Shown here: piece by piece, positions 8,776 to 18,871 of the stretch
Layout of the letters: each line of letters opens with the position of its first letter
Numbering within the stretch: position 1 is the first letter of the stretch
NCBI RefSeq assembly: GCF_003259505.1
Contig: NZ_QLLK01000004.1
Span: 248,001-312,000, forward strand
Source: Algoriphagus yeomjeoni
GTDB lineage: Bacteria; Bacteroidota; Bacteroidia; Cytophagales; Cyclobacteriaceae
DNA: 64,000 bases
Direction of reading: 5' to 3'
Notes under the pieces: model-generated
Seen by the model: the letters and a program-made list of their open reading frames with translations, nothing else
Databases searched by the model: none
Told to the model about the DNA's origin: nothing
Program-made: the position numbers and the translations under genes

Positions 8776-9010
8776 ATACACATCCCAGACCTTTCTTAGT
8801 TTTGGCGAACCGTCATTTTCCCTACTTGGTGTAGTCAGATCGTTATCTAAGCGTAGTCAAATCGATTTTGTGTCTGGGTGAAGTTTCTAAATTCACCCTA
8901 ATGTCCTATCCAATTTAAATTGGTATAAAACGCCTTTAACAATAATCAACCTCAATCAGCCCCTCCTTTCTAGATACCAAAGAATCCCCAATTCAGTCAC
9001 TTCCCATTTT
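8776..9010. other. Non-coding stretch after the TrlF-like gene
   Basis: No supported gene is seen. A short hairpin (gggtgaa/ttcaccc) lies near 8877-8899. With the 42-bp repeats that follow, the non-coding gap before the Ppx gene is about 800 bp. Confidence 0.5.
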
Positions 9011-9300
9011 TCAACCTATTTACCTGAAGATTCACCCTTTTAGCTCGAAGTTTCATATGTTGATCCTCAAGCTTGAACCTATTTGCTCGAAGTTTCATGT
9101 GTTGATCCTGAAGTTTGAACCTATTTGCTCGAAGTTTTATGCTTTAATCCTGAAGTTTGAACCTATTTGCTCGAGATTTTATACTTTAATCCTCAAGCTT
9201 TAACCTATTTGCTCGGAGATTCATACTAATATTCTCAACGTTCATTCGCCGAGCTTTAATCTTCACACTTTACTACTGAAGTTTCACTCTTTAAGTATAA
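9011..9300. repeat. 42-bp tandem repeat with a 21-bp sub-period
   Basis: The word gctcgaagttt or a close variant starts at 9043, 9085, 9127, 9169 and 9211, exactly 42 bp apart. Each unit has two related 21-bp halves, one with ctcgaagtttca and one with ctgaagtttgaac. Degenerate copies extend on both sides to about 9011 and 9300. In-frame stops argue against a repeat protein. There are no unique spacers, so it is not a CRISPR array. Confidence 0.85.
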
Positions 9301-9553
9301 TGCTTAATTCTTTTATACCCCCGCTAGGAGTAAAGCGCTAGCCTAAGCGTAGAAAATAATTTGGCTAAAGCCGTTTTATCCTATAACCAAATCTCAAATG
9401 AATGGGCTAAAGCCACATTCCTATTCAACTAGTGTCGTTTAAATTGCTACCTGTAATTGAATTCCGTTGAATTGTCTCCTGCCCCGATTCCTATTGGGGC
9501 TGGAGGCATCGAAATGATTGCTATCCTCCCTTCCCCTCCGCTCAGCTATCGCC
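9301..9553. other. Non-coding tail before the Ppx gene
   Basis: Two copies of a ggctaaagcc word (near 9361 and 9403) suggest worn dispersed repeats. No gene is supported. Confidence 0.4.
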
Positions 9554-11086
9554 TCACCCTTTCACAATCTCCACTTCCAATCCTAAGAATTTTCCCAAGG
9601 TATCCGAAAAACGCTGCGCTTCCCAGATCTCCAGATCCAGGCTTTCTTCCCCGAAGAGTTTGATGGTCAGCTTTTCGGCAGTAGGGATGCAATAGACGTT
9701 TTCCACCCATTGATTTTTGGTTTTATCCAAGCCTACCGCAACCCTCAGAATTCCTGAAAGTCCTCTGACCAATCTTTGTAAATTCTTATCCAGCTTTTTG
9801 AATTTTTTGTGACGTTTTTTTGGACCGGATTTTCGGTGGTATCTGGACAGATGGGCTAGTATAGTGAGTTCATCATTGTTGAAGCCCCTCAGCCTTCCCT
9901 TCAAAATCAAATACCTGGAATGCTTATGGAAATCCTTGAAATTCACAAACTGACCTATATCATAGATGAGGCTTGCATGGTGCAGCAACTCCCTACTGGA
10001 ATCCTCCAGACCGTGTAGGGCCTTTAGCTGGTCAAAAAGCTGAAGCGCCAACTTCGAGATATGCCTTTTCTCGGCTATATCTGTATCATAGCGAGAGGCC
10101 ATCATCAGCGAACTGCTTTCCCGGACATCTTTACCCTGCTCTTGGCGGTCTAGTTTCTGGCCATTTTTCTCCAAATAGTCTATGATCAATCCGTCCCTCA
10201 AGGAAGCATCCGAAAGGGTGATTTCATCCACCTTGGACATTTTCAGCAATTCCAAAAGCAACAGTCCCCCCAGATGGATGGCATCTACGCGGTTGGCACT
10301 GATGCCGGGAATGGCTGATCTTTTCTCAGGCTCAAGTGCCAGAAGCTGAGTTATGATTTTTTCCAGATCCTTTATTTTGACCACTTCAGCATTGACGGAG
10401 CTGATGATCGTTTTATTTGTTAGTGCCAAAACTGCCTCTCCTAAGGTCCGGATGGTACCTGAAGTGCCGACTACCTTGGAAAAACCAACCTGTGAAGCTT
10501 TTGGGATAATTTTTCCGGCAATGGAACAGATATGTTCTTTCAGGTCTTTTTGCTGTGTTCTGTCCAGGGGATTCTGATTTCCTATCAGATCTAAAAGTCT
10601 CAGGACACCCAATTTCATACTGCTCGTGAAGAGTACTTCCTCCCGATTTCCAACCACTGCCTCAGTACTTCCACCGCCGATATCAAGGACCATCGCATTT
10701 TCTTTTCCTAGCTCTATGGTTTTGTTCACTGCCAAAAAAATCAGTCTGGATTCCTCTTTTCCGGAGATCAACTGGGGCGACAATCCCACATCCTGGATCA
10801 ATCGGTCTAAAAATTCCCTGCCGTTTTTGGCTTCACGAGTGGCGGAGGTAGCTGCAGTGATGATATGCTCCACCCCATATTGGTCGGCAAGCTGCACATA
10901 CCTGGAGATGGTTTGCAGGCCATTGTCAAATGCTTCCTGACTGATTACCTTATTTGCAAAAACCCCAACACCGAGTTTGACCATTTCCTTCTCCTGAACC
11001 AACACCTCATAGCTTTGCCTTGAGGTGACTTTGACTATAATCATGTGAATGGAATTGGTTCCGATATCTATGGCAGCTAGGTTCAT
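9554..11086 (-). CDS. Ppx/GppA-family phosphatase with C-terminal HD-like domain
   Basis: This 510-residue protein begins MNLAAIDIGTNSIHMIIV, the first phosphate-binding motif of the ASKHA (actin/hsp70 fold) exopolyphosphatase/guanosine pentaphosphatase family. The second motif, LDIGGGSTEAV, and SGTIRTLG follow in the expected order. A C-terminal HD-type helical domain (HHASLIYDIGQFVNF, about residue 375 onward) gives the full E. coli Ppx-like length. It is predicted to hydrolyse polyphosphate or convert pppGpp to ppGpp in the cytoplasm; sequence alone does not separate the two. The ATG at 11086 places the nucleotide motif at residue 6, as usual. No ppk lies nearby, and it stands alone between two long non-coding stretches. 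Confidence 0.9.
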   Translation of the reverse strand: MNLAAIDIGTNSIHMIIVKVTSRQSYEVLVQEKEMVKLGVGVFANKVISQEAFDNGLQTISRYVQLADQYGVEHIITAATSATREAKNGREFLDRLIQDVGLSPQLISGKEESRLIFLAVNKTIELGKENAMVLDIGGGSTEAVVGNREEVLFTSSMKLGVLRLLDLIGNQNPLDRTQQKDLKEHICSIAGKIIPKASQVGFSKVVGTSGTIRTLGEAVLALTNKTIISSVNAEVVKIKDLEKIITQLLALEPEKRSAIPGISANRVDAIHLGGLLLLELLKMSKVDEITLSDASLRDGLIIDYLEKNGQKLDRQEQGKDVRESSSLMMASRYDTDIAEKRHISKLALQLFDQLKALHGLEDSSRELLHHASLIYDIGQFVNFKDFHKHSRYLILKGRLRGFNNDELTILAHLSRYHRKSGPKKRHKKFKKLDKNLQRLVRGLSGILRVAVGLDKTKNQWVENVYCIPTAEKLTIKLFGEESLDLEIWEAQRFSDTLGKFLGLEVEIVKG

Positions 11087-11832
11087 GGGTCTTTTTTTGG
11101 GTTTGATGAATATTAAAAATAATTATGTGGTTATCCGCAATGATGCCAGTAGCCTTTTTTTCTTTGGTTTGAGGGACAGAAGACCGATGACCGATGACCG
11201 AAGTAGCCACTATGCTAGCTTTAATCACTTCCTTTGTTGCTTTTATCTATTTACTGGCAGAAAAGCGGATATACATAATACTAAAAGTACAGGATAAAAA
11301 ATAAATGGGATTGAAGGTTTGATGACTGTGTTTGAAATCACATGCTATTCGAGATTTGTAATCTCGAACTTTCAACCCCGTGGTCTGTGTGTTGCTTCGG
11401 TTCAGTCCTAGCGTAACGATTAGCTGCCGTAGGAACCTTACAGGAAATACTGTTTTAGCTTTAGGCAAAACAATAGAGGCCACTACAGAAAATAAGGCTC
11501 TAATGCTTTAAGTCGCCGTCGATCATTTATAGAAAAAATGCCTGACTATCTCTACCATGGCATTTTGTGAAACGCCTTTCGAGGATGATCAAGCTTGTAT
11601 GAAATAAAATTTCTTTTTATCTCCGCCCGAATTACATAATTTACTATTCCTCTGATCCTTGCATGTGGTAAGCAACTAGTTGTTCAAATGAGTTTAGAAA
11701 TTTAGCTTGTCCCATATCAAAGGTTAATTTTCTATTGCTAGGTTCAACAATTCAGGAATTTCAAAAAGTCAATCTTGAATTTGGATAAATAGATGAAGTG
11801 CCAATTCAATTACATAACCCAAAATCGAGCAA
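11087..11832. other. Long non-coding stretch with dispersed repeats
   Basis: About 745 bp without a credible gene. It contains a hairpin (ttcgagat/atctcgaa, 11348-11368), the second copy of the caaccccgtggtctgtgt word (11374-11390), a short inverted repeat (aaaatgcc/ggcatttt, 11535-11566) and a gaccgatgaccgatgaccga direct repeat near 11183. The TonB receptor promoter should lie near its right end but is not obvious. Confidence 0.5.
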
Positions 11833-14310
11833 GTGAAAATCGCACAGCTACATTTTTTTCAACTACTAAAGGAAAGTCTATTCCTTAAAAATATAGAATT
11901 CAAACCTCATCTTTTATTTCTGATGCTCATGTCCTTGTTGGCTATGCATTTCCAACCAAGTTACGCGCAGACTGAATTTACAGAAGTCAGTTTTGAACAG
12001 GGAAATAATCCCAAAAGATCAAAATACTTTATAACAGGCAAGGTCACTCAATTAGAGACTTCCGAACCACTGGCAGGTGTTGCCATTCATATAGACGGAA
12101 TCTTTGCCGGAAACAATACCGATGCAGCGGGGCAATATGCCCTTACGCTTGATTCAGGAAAACACCGGCTCGTTTTCCGGGAGTTTGGAAAAAAACCAGC
12201 TCATTATATTGTTTTACTATTTGGAGACGGCCAATTGGACGTAACGCTAGCCGATCGCGATTTTGAATTAGAGGTATTTACGGTACAGGCAGAGGAGCGC
12301 GACAGAAATATCCGGAGTCCGATTACCGGTGTCACCAAAATGAACATCGATGAGATAAAACTTGTGCCGGCATTTTTGGGGGAGGCTGATGTGTTCAATG
12401 TGCTTCAATCCATGCCGGGAGTGACTTCTGTAGGCGAAGGTTCTGCAGGAATGAATATTAGGGGCGGTCAGGCAGATCAAAACCTGATCATGATGAACGA
12501 GGCCATAGTGCTCAGTAACAGCCACGCATTGGGTTTTCTGTCATCATTTAATGGGGATGCGCTCCAAAATTTCACCTTGTATAAAGGAACAGTGCCGAGC
12601 TACTTTGGGGGAAGGAGTGCCTCAGCATTGAACATTGAAATGAGAAAAGGTAACAGAGAAAACTGGAAAGGAAGTGCTTCTTTGGGAACTTCGGTCAGCA
12701 AATTCCTGGTAGAGGGGCCTATCGTTCCAGAAAAGACTTCAATGATATTTGCCTCAAGGTTATCTAATGCCAATTGGCTTTTGGAGAATGCAAATGAAGT
12801 TGATGTCCAAAATAGTAAGATTAACTTCCACGATTTTTACCTGGGTATCTCCCACCAATTTTCTGAGAATAACAGCCTTGATTTCAACCTGCTGAATACC
12901 GGAGATTACTTCAGGTTTTCCAATAAGTTTGGGTTTGAATGGGACAATCTCGTCGGGTCTTTAACCAGCCGAAACCTAGTGACCGATAATTTCTCTCTGG
13001 TCGGCTTGGCAGCTTTTGGGTCATTCAACAATGGTTTTTTTGAACCATCTGAAGTAGACCCATCCAAAATTGATAATGGACTTTACTATTTCCAAGGAAA
13101 AATAACCGGTTTGTTAACGCTCGAAAAGGTGGACATCAACTTCGGCGCAGAAGCTGTCCAATACCAAATGAGGCCAGAATCGCTCAGTCCTCTTACAGAA
13201 GAGTCAGGGATTGCTGCGCAAACAATTCAGAAAGAAAGAGGATTAGAATATGCACCCTTTGTATCAGCTGATTGGAATCCATCAGAAAACTTTTCTATAT
13301 CAGGAGGCATCAGGTATTCAAATTATATACAACAAGGACCGGATTCAGTCTATAGATATCAAGAAGGAGTTCCAATGTCTAGGTTGACAATTGAAGGAGT
13401 TGATTACATAGAAAGCGGACAAGTGGTGAGGTTCAGTGGCTTTGAACCAAGGTTCTCCTTCCGCTGGACTTTTGGCAACTCCAGTTCTATCAAAGGCGGC
13501 TATTCGGTCATGAACCAATACCTTCAAACCATCTCCAATGCTACAGGCCCGACGCCAATAGATCTTTGGCAGCTAAGCACAACCTATATCCTACCACAAA
13601 GATCCCAAAATGCTTCTTTAGGATACTTCCGAAACTTCAAAGAAGATGAGTGGTCTACCTCTCTCGAGGGCTTTTACAGGACTACGGACAACCAATTGGA
13701 GTACCGGGATTTTGCTGATTTGTTTGCAAATCCGCACCTAGAGACCGAACTGATCCAAGGGAAAGGCAAATCTTATGGTGCAGAAGTATTGATCCAAAGA
13801 AATAGCGGTGGTATCACAGGTTGGCTAGCCTATACCTATACCAGGTCATTAATAAGAACCACCTCTAATTTTGCAGAAATTCAGGTTAATCAGGGCAATT
13901 GGTTTGCTACCAATTTTGATAAACCGCATAACATTTCTCTTGTCACCAACATCCATATCGGAAGGGGACGGACTTTCAATACAAATTTCAACTTTTCGTC
14001 GGGCAGGCCTGTAACAGGGCTTACATCTAACTATGTGGTCGGAGGGATTTTTGTTCCAAATTTTGGGAACAGAAATGAATTCAGGATACCAAACTATTTT
14101 AGAATAGACATTTCTTACCTCACCAATGGGTTTGTAAGAAAATGGGATGACAAGATCAATTTCAGTGTCTACAACCTCACAGGTCGCAGAAATGCCTATT
14201 CGGTATTTTTTCAAAGAGAAGGCAGAAACCAACGATTGGTACCTTATCAGATTTCAATTTTGGGCACCGCTTTTCCATCATTCACTTACACTGTTTCTTT
14301 TGGCAAATGA
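11833..14310 (+). CDS. TonB-dependent outer-membrane receptor with carboxypeptidase-like N-domain
   Basis: This protein has up to 825 residues. A hydrophobic signal (LLFLMLMSLLAMHFQPSYAQ) leads into a carboxypeptidase-regulatory-like beta-sandwich (ITGKVTQLETSEPLAGVAI, about 55-130). A plug domain follows (VFNVLQSMPGVTSVGEG, IRGGQADQNLIMMNE), then a C-terminal beta-barrel ending in FTYTVSFGK with the expected final aromatic region. It should import a ligand across the outer membrane using ExbB/TonB energy. The frame starts at a GTG (11833); an ATG at 11923 gives a short signal peptide, and the true start is unresolved. It is not SusC-length and has no SusD; its partners are the two DUF4249 lipoproteins, the first of which overlaps its stop codon by 4 nt. 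Confidence 0.88.
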   Translation: MKIAQLHFFQLLKESLFLKNIEFKPHLLFLMLMSLLAMHFQPSYAQTEFTEVSFEQGNNPKRSKYFITGKVTQLETSEPLAGVAIHIDGIFAGNNTDAAGQYALTLDSGKHRLVFREFGKKPAHYIVLLFGDGQLDVTLADRDFELEVFTVQAEERDRNIRSPITGVTKMNIDEIKLVPAFLGEADVFNVLQSMPGVTSVGEGSAGMNIRGGQADQNLIMMNEAIVLSNSHALGFLSSFNGDALQNFTLYKGTVPSYFGGRSASALNIEMRKGNRENWKGSASLGTSVSKFLVEGPIVPEKTSMIFASRLSNANWLLENANEVDVQNSKINFHDFYLGISHQFSENNSLDFNLLNTGDYFRFSNKFGFEWDNLVGSLTSRNLVTDNFSLVGLAAFGSFNNGFFEPSEVDPSKIDNGLYYFQGKITGLLTLEKVDINFGAEAVQYQMRPESLSPLTEESGIAAQTIQKERGLEYAPFVSADWNPSENFSISGGIRYSNYIQQGPDSVYRYQEGVPMSRLTIEGVDYIESGQVVRFSGFEPRFSFRWTFGNSSSIKGGYSVMNQYLQTISNATGPTPIDLWQLSTTYILPQRSQNASLGYFRNFKEDEWSTSLEGFYRTTDNQLEYRDFADLFANPHLETELIQGKGKSYGAEVLIQRNSGGITGWLAYTYTRSLIRTTSNFAEIQVNQGNWFATNFDKPHNISLVTNIHIGRGRTFNTNFNFSSGRPVTGLTSNYVVGGIFVPNFGNRNEFRIPNYFRIDISYLTNGFVRKWDDKINFSVYNLTGRRNAYSVFFQREGRNQRLVPYQISILGTAFPSFTYTVSFGK

Positions 14311-15383
14311 TCTCACGCACTAAAAAATCTGTCCGGCTCCTTGTGGTATTATCTTTTTACTTTTTTTTACCATTTTCCTGTATTGACAAACTTGAGTTTT
14401 TGGAAGATAAGCAAGAAGTACAATTGGTAATTTATGGACTTTTGACCGATGTGAATGAAAGACAAGTCGTCACAGTATCTAAAACTTCAGCTATTGGTCT
14501 CAGGCCAATGGAAATTAGGGATGCTAGGGTTTCCTTATTAACAGCATCTGGAGACAGATTTAGATACGTTCATAATGGATTAGGAGAGTATTTCTTAGAA
14601 GGATTTGCTGCACTAGAAGGAGAAAGTTATGCCATCGAGGTACTGCTGGAGGATAAAGTCTACCGGTCAAACTATGAGAAGATTCCTGAGCTTCTTGCCG
14701 ATGATGTAATCAGTTTTGAATTTAATAAAGAACCATTTAGGACTGAGGCTCCGGAATCGGTTTTCACGGTGAATTCGGAGACAACACTGCCTAATTCGAC
14801 AGATCCGATCTACCTGAGATGGACGGTGGAAGAGACATATTTTTGGCCTTTGGTCTATTTACCGGGGACGGGATTTCCTCCTCCACCTCCCCCGCCTTGT
14901 TTTATATCGGATGTCATTGAGCCCAATAGACTCAATTTATTTGACGGTTCGGGTAGCAGTACCCGAAAAGGAAATTTTGCATTAGCAAAAAGATTAGTGG
15001 ACAATTCCTTTCTATATCCATTTTTTGTGAGCGTCAAACAACTCAGCATCAATCGGGAAGCCTATGAGTATTGGGAAAAAATAGAAGCTGTGATCAATAA
15101 TCAAGGATCCTTATTTGATATCCCCCCTGCTTCAGTGTATGGAAACATCTCCAATGTAGAAGACCAAAATGAAAGAGTCTTGGGGTATTTTGAAGTTGCC
15201 AAAACCAAGGTGACCAGGATTTATACAACACGTGCAGATGTCCCATTTTCTCTTGTGGATCCTTGTCAGTATTTTCAAAATAAACCTGAAGATTCGTATG
15301 CCGCTGAATGCAAGTCTTGCGAAGCGCGGGCCCAAGGCAGAAGTTGGACAAATGACGCACCTGATTGGTGGGAGTTTGATTGA
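14307..15383 (+). CDS. DUF4249 lipoprotein (first of a tandem pair)
   Basis: This 358-residue protein has a lipoprotein signal (VVLSFYFFLPFSC, lipidation Cys26). The body matches the DUF4249 family: LVIYGLLTDVNERQ near the N-terminus, beta-rich central parts, a poly-proline segment PPPPPPPC near 195, and a C-terminal C-x2-C followed by R-x-W and DWWEFD. DUF4249 proteins usually follow TonB receptors in Bacteroidota and probably form their surface lipoprotein partner; the ligand is unknown. The start ATG overlaps the receptor stop (ATGA), which indicates translational coupling. Confidence 0.85.
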   Translation: MISRTKKSVRLLVVLSFYFFLPFSCIDKLEFLEDKQEVQLVIYGLLTDVNERQVVTVSKTSAIGLRPMEIRDARVSLLTASGDRFRYVHNGLGEYFLEGFAALEGESYAIEVLLEDKVYRSNYEKIPELLADDVISFEFNKEPFRTEAPESVFTVNSETTLPNSTDPIYLRWTVEETYFWPLVYLPGTGFPPPPPPPCFISDVIEPNRLNLFDGSGSSTRKGNFALAKRLVDNSFLYPFFVSVKQLSINREAYEYWEKIEAVINNQGSLFDIPPASVYGNISNVEDQNERVLGYFEVAKTKVTRIYTTRADVPFSLVDPCQYFQNKPEDSYAAECKSCEARAQGRSWTNDAPDWWEFD

Positions 15384-15418
15384 GATTTTTGGGGTTTGGG
15401 CAAGGATAATATCATAAG

Positions 15419-16486
15419 ATGAAAAAGGACTTTTATTCAAATTTGACCCTACTTACCTGCCTTGCTTCTCTGCTTTCGGTACACTTCTCTTGTATTGAAC
15501 CACTTGATTTTTGGCAGGAAACACAGGAGGGACAATTAATCATCTATGGATTGTTTACGGATATTGATGATAATCATATTGTCAATATCAGCACCTCCGC
15601 ACCTTTGGCTTTTCGTCCCAAAGGTGTTTCAAATGCAGCCGTTTATTTACTGACCGAAGGGGAAGGAAAAGCACCATATTTCAGCAAAGGAAACGGTGTT
15701 TATGAATTGCAAGGGGTGAAATCAACAGAAGGAAAAAGTTATGCTTTAGAGGTGGTTTTGGAAGGAGTGACATATAGGTCAAAATTTCAAGAAATGCCGA
15801 AGGTTGTTGGCAAGGACAGTCTAAGCTACCAAGTTGCGTATGAACCGTTCAGATCCTCACTGGATGAGCATGTTTTTAAGGTATTCGCTAAATCAGAAAT
15901 ACCGGAAACCAAAGACCAGCTATTCCTCCGGTGGATAGTGGAGGAAGGACATTATTGGCAGCTACTCTGGATTCCTCCTGGCACCCCTCCGCCTCCACCC
16001 TGTTTTATTTTTGATGTCATGGATCCAACACGAGTAAATTTATTTGACGGGACAGTCACTTCAAGTCGGCAAACAGAGAGATTATTGGCTATCAGGAAAT
16101 TCGACAATGCCTTCCTATTCCCATATTTTGTAACAGTCAAACAGTTAAGCATCAACAGAGAGGCTTTTGAATACTGGCAACAAATCAATATTGTCATTAA
16201 CAACAAAGGCTCCCTTTTTGACATACCGCCCGCTCCGGTATTTGGGAACATCACGAATACTGAAAATCCAAATGAGCTTGTACTTGGCTTTTTTGAGGTT
16301 GCAAAATCATCAGTTTCGAGATTCTTTGTGACCTCTGAGATTTCTCCTATTTATTTGCAGCCGATCTGTGAATTCATTCCCGGAAAACCCACCAATCAAT
16401 ATCCAGCAGAATGCCTATCCTGTGAAGGTCGAGCAGCAGGCCGGGATTGGACAAGTACTATACCTGACTGGTGGGTCTACGATTGA
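15419..16486 (+). CDS. DUF4249 lipoprotein (second, paralogous copy)
   Basis: This 355-residue protein has a lipoprotein signal ending HFSC. It is clearly paralogous to its upstream neighbour along the whole length: LIIYGLFTDIDDNHIVN, a proline run PPPPC, SINREAFEYWQ against SINREAYEYWE, GSLFDIPPAPVFGNI against GSLFDIPPASVYGNI, and a C-terminal C-x2-C, R-x-W, DWWVYD. It lies 35 nt downstream in the same apparent operon. The pair may be two alternative or jointly used surface components of the same TonB receptor. Confidence 0.85.
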   Translation: MKKDFYSNLTLLTCLASLLSVHFSCIEPLDFWQETQEGQLIIYGLFTDIDDNHIVNISTSAPLAFRPKGVSNAAVYLLTEGEGKAPYFSKGNGVYELQGVKSTEGKSYALEVVLEGVTYRSKFQEMPKVVGKDSLSYQVAYEPFRSSLDEHVFKVFAKSEIPETKDQLFLRWIVEEGHYWQLLWIPPGTPPPPPCFIFDVMDPTRVNLFDGTVTSSRQTERLLAIRKFDNAFLFPYFVTVKQLSINREAFEYWQQINIVINNKGSLFDIPPAPVFGNITNTENPNELVLGFFEVAKSSVSRFFVTSEISPIYLQPICEFIPGKPTNQYPAECLSCEGRAAGRDWTSTIPDWWVYD

Positions 16487-16661
16487 CCTCAAAATCAATA
16501 GAGTAATCAAAAAATAATATCATAGGTAAAACCCTAGATCTAGGTTGGAACTTTGATACCAACAATCGGCCTAATTCCTAGCTCTAACACTCAATTAAAC
16601 TATTCTTTATCCGTCCAACTTTTGAGTGCTATTCCAAACGCTTCTTTTAGACTAAAGCTTC

Positions 16662-17717
16662 TTATCTATTTTCATATAACTGAGAATAGTAATCTTGATA
16701 CGCTCCAGATGTCACATGATCCAGCCACTCCTGATTGTTCAAATACCAATCAATGGTAATTTCAATTCCTTCTTCAAATTGCAGACTTGGCTCCCAGCCT
16801 AGCTCCTTTTGGATCTTGGTGGCGTCTATCGCATAGCGGTGGTCATGGCCTGCACGGTCCTGGACGTAAGTGATTAGCTTTTCAGAAGTTCCGGCTTCTC
16901 GCCCAAGCTTCTGATCCATTTTGGCACAAAGCAATTTCACTATATCAATATTCTTCCACTCATTGAAGCCACCGATGTTGTACGTTTCCCCAGGTTTTCC
17001 ATTGTGAAACACCGTATCAATCGCTCTGGCATGATCTTTCACAAATAGCCAATCTCGAACGTTTTCCCCTTTGCCATAAACTGGTAGCGGTTTGGAATTC
17101 TTAATGTTATTGATGCAAAGCGGGATGAGTTTTTCAGGGAAATGATTTGGTCCATAATTGTTTGAGCAATTAGAAACCACGGTTTTCATTTTGTAGGTAT
17201 TGGCATAGGCTCGTACAAAATGGTCTGAGGCTGCTTTGGATGCTGAATAAGGAGACTGAGGATCATAAGCAGTGGTTTCCAAAAAGAAGCTATCGTCATC
17301 AAGGGATCCGTAAACTTCATCTGTGGAAACGTGGTAAAACAAATGATCCGAAAGGTTTCCCTTCCAATATTCCTTGGCCGTATTTAACAAGTTGACCGTT
17401 CCAAAAACATTGGTCTTCACAAAAGCTAATGGATCCGTGATGGATCTATCTACATGCGACTCTGCTGCCAGATGGATTACATCGGTGATCTGATGCTTTT
17501 CAAAAATAGCTGAAAGGGCATTTGCATCTTGGATATCTGCTTTTTCAAAAACATAATTTGAAGCTCCCTCTACTGCTTTCAAGTTCTCCAAATTACCTGC
17601 ATAAGTCAAGGCATCCAGATTGATGATTTTGTACTGAGGGTATTTTTGAACAAAAAGTTGAATCAGGTGGCTGCCTATGAATCCGGCCCCCCCTGTGATC
17701 AAGATTGATTTTTTCAT
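16662..17717 (-). CDS. rfbB: dTDP-glucose 4,6-dehydratase
   Basis: This 351-residue extended short-chain dehydrogenase begins MKKSILITGGAGFIGSHL with the Rossmann GGAGFIG motif. It has HLAAESHVDRSI, the catalytic-loop STDEVYGSL (Thr with Asp-Glu typical of RfbB), and YSASKAASDHFVRAY with the YxxxK pair. NNYGPNHFPEKLIPL and NVRDWLFVKDH complete a full-length family member. It converts dTDP-glucose to dTDP-4-keto-6-deoxyglucose in the cytoplasm, the branch point to rhamnose and other deoxysugars. rfbA, rfbC and rfbD are not in the window. It is the last gene of a three-gene sugar cluster read on the minus strand. Confidence 0.93.
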   Translation of the reverse strand: MKKSILITGGAGFIGSHLIQLFVQKYPQYKIINLDALTYAGNLENLKAVEGASNYVFEKADIQDANALSAIFEKHQITDVIHLAAESHVDRSITDPLAFVKTNVFGTVNLLNTAKEYWKGNLSDHLFYHVSTDEVYGSLDDDSFFLETTAYDPQSPYSASKAASDHFVRAYANTYKMKTVVSNCSNNYGPNHFPEKLIPLCINNIKNSKPLPVYGKGENVRDWLFVKDHARAIDTVFHNGKPGETYNIGGFNEWKNIDIVKLLCAKMDQKLGREAGTSEKLITYVQDRAGHDHRYAIDATKIQKELGWEPSLQFEEGIEITIDWYLNNQEWLDHVTSGAYQDYYSQLYENR

Positions 17718-17780
17718 GAGTTACTATTTATGCTCAATTATCATTCATCAAGTAAAACCTGAGGCCTGCTCGAAAAGAAC

Positions 17781-18833
17781 TTATTTTTTGTAATAGTCTA
17801 AATACCATTCGGTAAAAGATCTTACCCCTTGCTCGATTGGGGTATCAGGTTTATACCCAGTATCTCTCACCAAATCAGATACTTCCGCATGGGAAGCTGG
17901 CACGTCACCTGGCTGAAGAGGAAGCAGATTCATTTTGGCCTCCTTACCTAATCCCTTTTCTACCGCATGAATGTAATCCATCAATAAAACCGGAGATGAG
18001 TTACCAATATTATAAACTTTATAAGGTGCTTTGGAGCTTCCCGGATCTGGTTTCTGCGAATCAAAATCAGCATTTGGACTGGCGGGTCTATCGGCTACTT
18101 TTAGAACTCCTTTCACGATGTCATCTATGTAAGTGAAGTCTCGCTTCATATTACCATGGTTGAATACCTGAATAGGTTCTCCTTTCAAAATAGCTTCTGT
18201 AAAAAGGAACAAAGCCATATCAGGTCTTCCCCATGGCCCATAAACGGTAAAGAATCTTAAACCGGTCGTTGGAATATTAAAGAGATGGCTGTAAGTATGT
18301 GCCATCAGCTCATTTGACTTTTTCGATGCTGCATACAAAGAGATAGGATGATCTACAGAGTCTGAAGTGGAAAAAGGCATCTTCTCGTTCGAGCCATAGA
18401 CAGAGCTGGAAGAGGCATATACCAAATGCTTGACAGGATGAAATCTGCAGCACTCAATGATATTCAAAAAGGAAATAATATTGCTTTCTATATATACCTC
18501 AGGATGAGTCAAGGAATATCGAACACCAGCCTGAGCTGCCAGATGAATCACTACATCAAATTTCTCTTGGGCAAAAAGCGCTAGCAAGGGCTCCTTCACC
18601 GATAAATCCAACTGAATAAATCTATAACTGGGCACAGTATCGGATTGCACTAGCTCACCTTTTTTCACCAAGTCACGCTGAATTCCCATATTGGCCAAAC
18701 GGGCATATTTCAGATTGATGTCGTAATAATCATTGACGATATCCAGACCAACTACCTCGTCTCCCCTCTCCAAAAGTTTTTTAGCGACGTGAAATCCAAT
18801 AAATCCAGCAGTTCCGGTAACCAGGTATTTCAT
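17781..18833 (-). CDS. NAD-dependent UDP-glucuronate 4-epimerase-like enzyme
   Basis: This 350-residue SDR epimerase starts [21 protein letters not shown]. It has the G-x2-G-x2-G nucleotide site, [19 protein letters not shown], the YASSSSVYG substrate loop and the YAASKKSNE catalytic Tyr/Lys pair. [16 protein letters not shown] is typical of the CapI/UDP-GlcA 4-epimerase branch, which makes UDP-galacturonate for envelope polysaccharides. Exact substrate specificity is inferred. It lies 63 nt upstream of rfbB and 38 nt downstream of the glycosyltransferase. Confidence 0.87.
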   Translation of the reverse strand: MKYLVTGTAGFIGFHVAKKLLERGDEVVGLDIVNDYYDINLKYARLANMGIQRDLVKKGELVQSDTVPSYRFIQLDLSVKEPLLALFAQEKFDVVIHLAAQAGVRYSLTHPEVYIESNIISFLNIIECCRFHPVKHLVYASSSSVYGSNEKMPFSTSDSVDHPISLYAASKKSNELMAHTYSHLFNIPTTGLRFFTVYGPWGRPDMALFLFTEAILKGEPIQVFNHGNMKRDFTYIDDIVKGVLKVADRPASPNADFDSQKPDPGSSKAPYKVYNIGNSSPVLLMDYIHAVEKGLGKEAKMNLLPLQPGDVPASHAEVSDLVRDTGYKPDTPIEQGVRSFTEWYLDYYKK

Positions 18834-18871
18834 AAAAGAATTTTATTAGGTGATGAAGGCTTAAATATAAG

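Noticed and set aside
9011..9300. CRISPR array
   Set aside because: The 42-bp units are contiguous, gradually diverged and without unique spacers, and no cas genes are near.
9457..9663. Plus-strand 68-residue frame beside the Ppx gene
   Set aside because: Largely antisense to the Ppx C-terminus, proline-rich artefact with no homology.
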